Assembly (NCBI GenBank): GCA_041591915.1
Contig: JBFHRB010000108.1
Location: 1-10,727 of the forward strand
Source: JBFHRB01 sp041591915
GTDB lineage: Bacteria; Actinomycetota; Nitriliruptoria; Nitriliruptorales; Nitriliruptoraceae
Direction: 5' to 3'
DNA length: 10,727 nt
This document shows positions 6,044-10,727 of this stretch, in pieces (positions within the stretch are counted from its first letter, which is position 1; every line of letters begins with the position of its first letter). The notes beneath the pieces are model-generated. The model made no database searches and had not been told where the DNA came from. It saw only the letters and a list, made by a program, of their open reading frames with translations. The translations under genes and the position numbers were made by a program.

Positions 6044-7585
6044 GGCCAGTGCCAGCAGGTCCCCGATCGACACCCTGGCGACCCGCGCACCCGCGTCCCT
6101 GAGGGCCGCGTAGTCGCCCGCGGCCTGCGCCTGCTTGAGCTGGCCGAACGTGTAGGTGCGTCCCGGGATCTCGACGTCGTCGGGATCGTCGCCGACCACC
6201 TGCAGCACGACGGCCTGCTGCGGCTTGCCCTTGTGGAGCTGTCCGGTCGAGTGCAGGTAGCGCGGCCCGATGCCGACGGTCGTCGCGACACGGTTCCGGC
6301 CCCGGATCGCGGCGGCCACGCGTTCGAGGTCTTCCACCACCGAGCCCATGGGATAGACGAAGGCCGTGATCGCGACGAAGTCGCCCGGCGCGACCGAGTC
6401 GAGCACCACGGCGGGGTCGACCTCCTCGATGTCCGGCACGCCACCGTCGAGCACCTGGCCCGCGGCGACCTTGGCCGCCTGCACATCGGGCTGGTCGAAC
6501 GGGTTGATGTCGAGGGCCACGCCGACCAGCGCGGTCGCGAGCTCCCAGCGGTACACCTCGCCACCCAGGTCGTGCCGGTCACCGAACGGGAGCTCGAGCA
6601 CCGGATGACCGGCCTGCACGAGCGCGTCCAGGCCGCCGACGTTGCCGTACGCCACGAACAACCGGTCGTCGCCGTAGGCGTCGGGGTCGTGGACCCGTTC
6701 GCCGACCACGGGGAGGATCCCCTTCCCGTGCTTGCCGGTGGACTCCGCGACGAGCTGCTCGATCCAGTCACCGAAGCTGCGGATCGCCGGCGGGAACAAC
6801 AGCGTCAGCTTGTCCCGCCCGACCTCGGCCGCCGCCGCCAGCACGGCCGCCAGCCCGACCGACGGGTTCTTCGCCGGGTCGTTCGCCTCCGACATGGCGC
6901 GCATGTCGAGGGCGCGGTCGAGCAGTTCGTCGACGTCCACGCCGAGCAGCGCGGCCGGGACGAGCCCGAAGTAGCTGAGGGCCGAGAAGCGGCCCCCGAC
7001 GTCGGGGGGGTTGAGGAAGACGTGGCGGAACTGCCGCTCGCGCGCGAGCCCTTCGAGCTCGCTGCCGGGGTCGGTGATCGCCACGAAGTGCTTGCCTGCT
7101 CGGCTGACCGCCTGCTCCATCCGCGCCCAGAAGTGGTCCAGGTGGCTACGCGTCTCGATGGTCGACCCGGACTTCGACGAGACGATGAACAGGGTCTCCT
7201 CGAGTGGAAGCTCGCGCTCGACGCGCCGCACGGCCCGCGGGTCGGTCGAGTCGAGCACGACCACCTCGAGCCGGTCGTCGCGCGGGCCGAACGTGTTCGA
7301 CATGACCTCCGGGAACAGGCTCGAGCCGCCCATCCCGATGACCACGGCGTACGACAGCCCCGCGCGCACGACGTCCTCGACGACGTCCTCGATCTCCGCC
7401 ACGCGTGGGCGGAAGTCCGCCGGGAGGTCGAGCCAGCCGAGCCGGTCGGCGACCTCGGTGGGGTCGTCCTGGAAGACCGTGTGGTCGCGGTCGAGGACCC
7501 GCGGAAGGACATCGGCGGTGAACCGGCCTGCCCAGAGGTCCGCCGCCTCCCCGAGCTCCCCCAGTCGACGCTGCGCCCCGAACAC
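6038..7585 (-). CDS. pgi: Glucose-6-phosphate isomerase (Pgi of the Tal-Pgi type)
   Basis: A 515-residue cytosolic enzyme interconverting glucose 6-phosphate and fructose 6-phosphate. Two SIS sugar-isomerase domains are visible. Motifs in order are GMGGSSLFPEV (84-94), the phosphate-binding SSKSGSTIET (136-145), GGRFSALS with Arg199 (197-204), ESTGKHGKG with the likely catalytic Glu281 (281-289), NPFDQPDV (361-368) and GPRYLHSTGQLHKG with His445 and Lys452 (440-453). These motifs, especially the last, match the isomerase half of the bifunctional transaldolase/Pgi proteins more than the E. coli-type Pgi; no transaldolase portion is attached and none lies upstream on this strand. The start is GTG at 7585 with AGAAGGGG four nt before it. 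It is divergent from thiI and converges on the sugar transporter with 9 nt between stops. The call is secure. Confidence 0.95.
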   Translation of the reverse strand: MFGAQRRLGELGEAADLWAGRFTADVLPRVLDRDHTVFQDDPTEVADRLGWLDLPADFRPRVAEIEDVVEDVVRAGLSYAVVIGMGGSSLFPEVMSNTFGPRDDRLEVVVLDSTDPRAVRRVERELPLEETLFIVSSKSGSTIETRSHLDHFWARMEQAVSRAGKHFVAITDPGSELEGLARERQFRHVFLNPPDVGGRFSALSYFGLVPAALLGVDVDELLDRALDMRAMSEANDPAKNPSVGLAAVLAAAAEVGRDKLTLLFPPAIRSFGDWIEQLVAESTGKHGKGILPVVGERVHDPDAYGDDRLFVAYGNVGGLDALVQAGHPVLELPFGDRHDLGGEVYRWELATALVGVALDINPFDQPDVQAAKVAAGQVLDGGVPDIEEVDPAVVLDSVAPGDFVAITAFVYPMGSVVEDLERVAAAIRGRNRVATTVGIGPRYLHSTGQLHKGKPQQAVVLQVVGDDPDDVEIPGRTYTFGQLKQAQAAGDYAALRDAGARVARVSIGDLLALAD

Positions 7586-7611
7586 GGCACCCCTTCTGAT
7601 CGATCGAGCGC

Positions 7612-7617
7612 AGGCTA
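7612..7617 (-). promoter_or_regulatory. Candidate -10 box (TAGCCT) of pgi
   Basis: Read on the minus strand the hexamer is TAGCCT in a CCTAGCCTGCG context, giving a leader of roughly 20 nt that contains the AGAAGGGG ribosome binding site (7590-7597). The same hexamer precedes the DUF3467 gene. A weak -35 candidate (TGTCCC) lies 17 nt upstream. Confidence 0.4.
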
Positions 7618-7654
7618 GGCCGGTCGCAGCCGACGGGACAGAGGTCGACCCCGA

Positions 7655-7673
7655 GCGCGCGGAGATGGCGCGC
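7655..7673 (+). other. GCGCGC hairpin flanked by a 9-bp direct repeat before thiI
   Basis: GCGCGC (7655-7660) and GCGCGC (7668-7673) form a perfect 6-bp stem with a 7-nt loop. CGACCCCGA occurs just before it (7646-7654) and again overlapping its end (7673-7681). It lies 28 nt before the thiI start. It does not resemble a TPP riboswitch; the role is unknown and it may be chance in GC-rich DNA. Confidence 0.3.
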
Positions 7674-7701
7674 GACCCCGATCATCTGGCACCTTGGCGA
7701 G

Positions 7702-9030
7702 ATGCAGTACCTCATCACGCTGTCCGGCGAGATCCACACGAAGTCACGGCGCACCGCGCGGTGGTTCCGGCGTGCCCTCGTCGACAACGTGACCACCGGG
7801 TTCCGGCGCCGCGCCGTGGAGGCGGAGTTCGAGGACCTCGGCAACCGCCTCGTCGTCACCACCGAGGACGACGACGTCGCGCTGGACGTGCTGCGCTCGA
7901 CCTTCGGCGTCCACCGCGTCGACCGCGTGCGGTCCTTCGCGGCGCCCGACCTCGACGAGGTGGTCTCCTCGGTGGTCGGCATCGCCGGCCACCTCGTGGT
8001 CGGACGGACGTTCGCCGTGCGGTTCCGCCGCCGGGGCACGCACGACTGGAGCTCGCAGGACGCATCGATCGCGATCGGGGCCGCCCTGCGGGAGCGCAGC
8101 GCCGGCGTGAACCTCGGTGATCCCGAGGTCGAGGTGCGCGTCGACGTGATGGATCGCGAGGGCTTCGTGGTCGAGCGCTCGTGGGACGGGCCCGGTGGGG
8201 TCCCGCTGGGCACCCAGCTCCCGGTGCTGTCCCTGCTGAGTGGGGGCTTCGACTCACCCGTCGCGGCCTGGATGATGATGCGGCGCGGCTGCCCCACCGA
8301 CTTCGTGCACTTCAAGCTGGACTGCGCAGCCAGCGACCACGCGATGGTCGTGGCGCACGACCTGTGGCGGCGCTGGGGCACGGGCACCAGCCCCACGGTG
8401 TGGATGCTCGACTTCCAGCCCATCAAGGAGTCGCTGTACAGCGACGTGCCTCCCCGCCTGCGCCAGGTGGTGCTCAAGCAGTTGATGTTCGCCGCCGCGG
8501 ACCGGATCGCGGACCGCCTCGACGTCCACGCGCTCGTCACGGGCGAGTCGGTGGGCCAGGTGTCCTCGCAGACGCTCGCACACCTCGCCGAGATCGACAC
8601 GATGGTGTCCCGTACGGTCCTGCGCCCCCTGGCCGGGTTCGACAAGCACGAGATCATCGCGCGGGCCCGCAGGATCGGGACCGAAGGCCTGTCCGCGCGC
8701 GCGAAGGAGGTCTGCGACCTGTCCGACGGGCCGGTCGCGATCGCCGCGCAGCGCGACACCCTGATCGAGGCCCGCGCTGGCCTGCCTGCCGACCTCGTCG
8801 AGCAGGCGATCCGTCATGCCGAGGTCGTGGCGCTCGAGCACTGGCTCCCCGGCTTCCCGCTCGTGCCGGTGGTGCGTGACGTGCCGACCGGCTGGGACCT
8901 CACCGACGGCGTGCCGCCACAGGGGACCTCGTCCGTGCTCCACGGCGAGCACGCGGTCCACATCGCGTCGCGCCTGCACGTCCGCGGCGAGGAGGTCGCG
9001 GTGCTCGACCCTGGCGTGCCGCTGCCCTAG
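7702..9030 (+). CDS. thiI: tRNA 4-thiouridine / thiamine thiazole sulfurtransferase ThiI
   Basis: A 442-residue enzyme that adenylates U8 of tRNA and replaces its oxygen with sulfur to form 4-thiouridine; in many bacteria it also passes sulfur to ThiS for thiazole synthesis. Order of parts: an N-terminal ferredoxin-like region (about 1-75), a THUMP domain (about 76-165), then the PP-loop ATPase with LLSGGFDSP (178-186), GESVGQVSSQTL (281-292) and the sulfur-accepting Cys338 in EVCDLSDGPV, equivalent to E. coli Cys344. The chain is about 40 residues longer than the rhodanese-less B. subtilis type, but the tail (about 380-442) has no cysteine, so a rhodanese active site is absent and sulfur must come directly from a cysteine desulfurase. 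ATG at 7702 is preceded only by a weak GGCGAG. It is divergent from pgi and overlaps the DUF6457 gene tail to tail. No other thiamine genes are nearby. Confidence 0.92.
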   Translation: MQYLITLSGEIHTKSRRTARWFRRALVDNVTTGFRRRAVEAEFEDLGNRLVVTTEDDDVALDVLRSTFGVHRVDRVRSFAAPDLDEVVSSVVGIAGHLVVGRTFAVRFRRRGTHDWSSQDASIAIGAALRERSAGVNLGDPEVEVRVDVMDREGFVVERSWDGPGGVPLGTQLPVLSLLSGGFDSPVAAWMMMRRGCPTDFVHFKLDCAASDHAMVVAHDLWRRWGTGTSPTVWMLDFQPIKESLYSDVPPRLRQVVLKQLMFAAADRIADRLDVHALVTGESVGQVSSQTLAHLAEIDTMVSRTVLRPLAGFDKHEIIARARRIGTEGLSARAKEVCDLSDGPVAIAAQRDTLIEARAGLPADLVEQAIRHAEVVALEHWLPGFPLVPVVRDVPTGWDLTDGVPPQGTSSVLHGEHAVHIASRLHVRGEEVAVLDPGVPLP

Positions 9031-9269
9031 TCCTGCGCCACCCCGAGTGCTGCGCGCACGTCGTCGGCCATCGACGAGAGGGCGGCCGCTCGGTCCGCCC
9101 CGTCGGCCCCCGCGACGGCGACGCCCATGAGGAACGTCGTGACCGGCGTCCACTTCCGCTCGGTGTTGTGGGCGATGTCCCGGGCGGCATCGAGGATGAC
9201 CTCGATCTCCGCTTCGGTCAGGGGCGCGACGCCGAGGCGTTCCGCCATCTGCTGCGGCACGTCAGCCAT
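9027..9269 (-). CDS. DUF6457 domain protein, small
   Basis: An 80-residue, mostly helical cytosolic protein. The segment DAARDIAHNTERKWTPVTTF (27-46) matches the core pattern of DUF6457 (A.D.AH.tERk.aPl..Fl.G), an actinobacterial family often found beside or fused to MobA-type molybdopterin nucleotidyltransferases. No molybdenum-cofactor gene is seen here, so that link is family knowledge, not local evidence. The start at 9269 is fixed by GGAGG on the minus strand (complement of 9275-9279), 5 nt upstream. The frame is open further upstream to about 9455, but that part is antisense to the DUF3467 gene and lacks family-like sequence. The stop TAG shares CTAG (9027-9030) with the thiI stop on the other strand. 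Family membership is likely; function unknown. Confidence 0.8.
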   Translation of the reverse strand: MADVPQQMAERLGVAPLTEAEIEVILDAARDIAHNTERKWTPVTTFLMGVAVAGADGADRAAALSSMADDVRAALGVAQD

Positions 9270-9297
9270 GGGTTCCTCCGAGTGGGCTTGGAGGGCG

Positions 9298-9303
9298 ACG
9301 CTA
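9298..9303 (-). promoter_or_regulatory. Candidate -10 box (TAGCGT) of the DUF6457 gene
   Basis: On the minus strand TAGCGT lies so that transcription would start near 9291, about 21 nt before the ATG at 9269, with GGAGG in the leader. It overlaps the oppositely oriented -10 of the DUF3467 gene by two bases within the palindrome GCTAGC (9300-9305). Confidence 0.4.
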
Positions 9304-9307
9304 GCCT
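9302..9307 (+). promoter_or_regulatory. Candidate -10 box (TAGCCT) of the DUF3467 operon
   Basis: TAGCCT fits TAnnnT and is identical to the hexamer before pgi. Transcription would start near 9314, leaving a leader of about 24 nt that contains AGGGAA (9325-9330). No -35 is evident at standard spacing. Confidence 0.4.
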
Positions 9308-9337
9308 CGGCCGGACCGCCGAACAGGGAACGGGGCC

Positions 9338-9631
9338 ATGGCAGACCAGCCTGACGAGCAGCAGCCGCAACCGCCGCAACAGATCCAGATCCAGGTCCCC
9401 GACGACGAGAAGTACGGCACGTACGCGAACTTCCTCGTCGTGTCCCACTCGCCACACGAGTTCACGCTCGACTTCTGCCAGCTCCTGCCCGGCCCCGGGG
9501 GCAAGGTCAACGCCGAGGTCGTGTCGCGCGTGAAGATCGCGCCGACGCTGGTCGGCCGGGTCATCCAGGCGCTGAACACGAACATGACGGGCTACGAGGA
9601 GAAGTACGGCTCGATCAACATCGTCGGCTGA
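9338..9631 (+). CDS. DUF3467 domain protein
   Basis: A 97-residue soluble protein. After a Gln/Pro-rich, probably disordered N terminus (about 5-20) comes the DUF3467 (PF11950) core: YGTYANFLVVSHSPHEFTLDF (26-46), a variable stretch, RVKIAPTLVGRVIQAL (64-79) and a closing YEEKYGSI (87-94). These match the family pattern of a YaN..v...p.EF.lDF block, a p.ha..l...L helix and a terminal YE..fG. The family is widespread in bacteria and has no known function. AGGGAA 7 nt upstream may serve as ribosome binding site. The TGA overlaps the next ATG by one base (TGATG), so it is the first gene of a translationally coupled unit with the HAD hydrolase and the secreted protein. Confidence 0.87.
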   Translation: MADQPDEQQPQPPQQIQIQVPDDEKYGTYANFLVVSHSPHEFTLDFCQLLPGPGGKVNAEVVSRVKIAPTLVGRVIQALNTNMTGYEEKYGSINIVG

Positions 9632-10500
9632 TGGAACTCCCCCTCGGGCTCGCGCCTGGCGGGCGCATCGACGAGTGGCGTCCGGCTCCGCCGAGGCTGG
9701 TCGTCGCCGACGTCGACGGCACGCTCGTCGGACCCCAGGCGCTGATGACGCCGCCGGTCGTGGCCGCCATCCGGCGCGCTGACGAGGCGGGCATGCGCTT
9801 CGGTTTCGCGACCGGCAGGATGCGCCTCGCCGTCGAACCCCTGTGGGAGCAGGTCCGCTCCCCCGGTCCCCACGTGATCGAGAACGGCGCACAGGTCCGC
9901 TGCGACGGCCGGACGATCGCGAAGTGGCCACTCGACCCGGACCACCTCGACGCCGTGCTCGACCTCTGTGGCCGCGCCGGCCTGTACGCCGAGGTCTACG
10001 TCGAGGACGGCTACTACGTGACCGACCGCGACCCGCGCGCCGAGCCCCACTGGGACCTGCTCGGCCGGCCGCCGATCGACACCGTCGACGCACTCCCCGA
10101 CGGGGCCGAGGTGTTCAAGTGCACGCTCGCGCTGTTCAACGGCACGGGCGACCCCGACGGCATCGAGGACGAACTGCGTCGGGCGGGGCTGGAGGCCGGC
10201 GGCGCCGGGTCACCGCGCACACCAGACATCCACTACGTCAACGCGAACCATCCGGACGCGGACAAGGGTCGCGCGCTCGCGGCAGGGGCCAGCCACGTCG
10301 GCGTCGAACTCAACGCTGTCGTGGCCATCGGTGACGGCAACAACGACCGCTCGATGTTCGAGGTCGCCGGGACGGCCATCGCGATGGGGCAGGCCAGCAG
10401 CCGCCTCAAGGCCGCCGCCCACCTCGTGGCACCCCACGTCGACGACGACGGCGCCGCGGCGGTCCTGGCCGCCTGCCTGACGTGGATGGACACCGACTGA
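9631..10500 (+). CDS. HAD superfamily hydrolase, Cof-type (subclass IIB)
   Basis: A 289-residue predicted cytosolic phosphatase acting on small phosphorylated metabolites. HAD motif I is DVDGT with nucleophile Asp27 and acid/base Asp29 (27-31); motif II is in FATGR (59-63, Thr61); motif III is Lys212 in ADKG; motif IV is GDGNND (234-239) with Asp235 and Asp239 for Mg2+. The ENGA motif (84-87) and the roughly 100-residue cap between motifs II and III mark the Cof/C2-cap type, a group whose members dephosphorylate sugar phosphates, phosphomannose-like compounds or cofactors. All catalytic residues are present. A roughly 20-residue lead precedes motif I. The start overlaps the DUF3467 stop by one base, with no clear ribosome binding site, and the stop overlaps the next gene in the same way. 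Substrate unknown. Confidence 0.9.
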   Translation: MELPLGLAPGGRIDEWRPAPPRLVVADVDGTLVGPQALMTPPVVAAIRRADEAGMRFGFATGRMRLAVEPLWEQVRSPGPHVIENGAQVRCDGRTIAKWPLDPDHLDAVLDLCGRAGLYAEVYVEDGYYVTDRDPRAEPHWDLLGRPPIDTVDALPDGAEVFKCTLALFNGTGDPDGIEDELRRAGLEAGGAGSPRTPDIHYVNANHPDADKGRALAAGASHVGVELNAVVAIGDGNNDRSMFEVAGTAIAMGQASSRLKAAAHLVAPHVDDDGAAAVLAACLTWMDTD

Positions 10501-10727
10501 TGCTCGCTCGACTCGCCGCCGCGCTCCTGAGCGCGGCCCTCATGCTGCTCGCACTCACCGTGCCGGCGACGGCGCAGGACCCGGCGCCGACGCTGGAGGA
10601 GATCCCGTACGGCGTCGGGATCCAGGGCCATCCCCTGTGGGACAGCTGGTTCGACCCGGCCCCCTTCGGCTACGAGCAGCACGAGTACCTCATCACCGGG
10701 ACCGCGACCGCGACCGGGTCGACCGAC
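10500..10727 (+). CDS. Secreted protein, N-terminal part; possible PF20091 alpha/beta hydrolase
   Basis: The first 76 codons of a gene cut by the window end; the frame remains open at 10727. It begins with ATG overlapping the HAD gene stop by one base (TGATG), so it belongs to the same operon. Residues 1-25 form a Sec signal peptide: R4, a long Leu/Ala core, and a PATA-QD cleavage site after Ala25. There is no lipobox, so the product should be exported and released or cell-wall associated. The mature start contains GHPLWDSWFDPAPFGYE (43-59) followed by EYLITGTATAT. The pattern of an aromatic-Gly-Tyr followed by E.Y.ITGTA resembles the opening of the alpha/beta hydrolase domain family PF20091, but the catalytic region lies outside the window, so the identity is tentative. 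The export signal is confident. Confidence 0.6.
   Translation, partial: MLARLAAALLSAALMLLALTVPATAQDPAPTLEEIPYGVGIQGHPLWDSWFDPAPFGYEQHEYLITGTATATGSTD

Noticed and set aside
6233..7618. Long plus-strand open frame opposite pgi
   Set aside because: The minus strand encodes all Pgi catalytic motifs; the opposite frame is His/Arg/Asp-rich with no recognisable domain.
7586..7701. Possible TPP riboswitch before thiI
   Set aside because: The conserved CTGAGA-type core of a THI element is absent and the 116-nt divergent region is too short to hold one with a promoter.
9270..9455. Upstream extension of the DUF6457 frame
   Set aside because: It is antisense to the DUF3467 gene, lacks family-like sequence, and the ATG at 9269 has a GGAGG at good spacing.
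1..10727. tRNA or rRNA genes, CRISPR arrays, insertion sequences, prophage or defence genes
   Set aside because: No repeat-spacer pattern, transposase, integrase or structured RNA signature was seen on either strand.

Overview
The window is about 10.7 kb of very GC-rich, densely coding DNA with G/C-rich third codon positions, several GTG starts and many stop-start overlaps. This fits a free-living Actinomycetota genome. The small families DUF6457 and DUF3467, a CxxxxC flavoprotein with a CSYWAC motif and a Pgi of the Tal-Pgi type suggest a deep-branching lineage (Nitriliruptoria, Acidimicrobiia or similar), but the sequence alone does not settle the class. I see no rRNA, tRNA, CRISPR array, insertion sequence or phage gene; this is ordinary chromosomal backbone with a few accessory-looking units.

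Left part (1-2996, plus strand): the 3' end of a DUF429 gene (predicted RNase H-fold protein), a DHRS12-like short-chain dehydrogenase (503-1504), and a two-dinucleotide-domain flavoprotein of the disulfide-reductase family (1593-2996) that keeps the redox cysteine pair but lacks the usual C-terminal catalytic histidine. A GC-rich hairpin follows its stop codon.

Middle (3067-6028, plus strand): a compact three-gene CUT1-type carbohydrate ABC importer in the order MalG-like permease, lipoprotein solute-binding protein, MalF-like permease. The genes overlap by 1 and 4 nt and no ATPase gene is present. The first GTG lies where a leaderless transcript from a TAGAGT -10 box would start. A glucose-6-phosphate isomerase (6038-7585, minus strand) converges on the operon with a 9-nt gap. 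Sugar import and entry into glycolysis or the pentose phosphate pathway are thus neighbours, but they are not co-transcribed.

Right part (7702-10727): thiI (plus strand), divergent from pgi, encodes the tRNA 4-thiouridine / thiazole sulfurtransferase in a form without a recognisable rhodanese domain. It meets a DUF6457 gene (minus strand) tail to tail, sharing the four bases CTAG so that each strand reads its own TAG stop. The DUF6457 gene is divergent from a DUF3467 gene across a 68-nt gap whose only obvious promoter signal is a palindromic GCTAGC, which gives a -10-like hexamer on each strand. DUF3467, a Cof-type HAD hydrolase and a secreted protein (running off the window, possibly a PF20091 alpha/beta hydrolase) form a coupled operon with one-base TGATG overlaps.

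I found no clearly new multi-gene system. The most interesting leads are the palindromic bidirectional promoter and the shared CTAnnnT promoter signature, the flavoprotein without its catalytic histidine, the C-terminal extension of ThiI that could be a decayed rhodanese, and the uncharacterised DUF3467-HAD-secreted protein operon.
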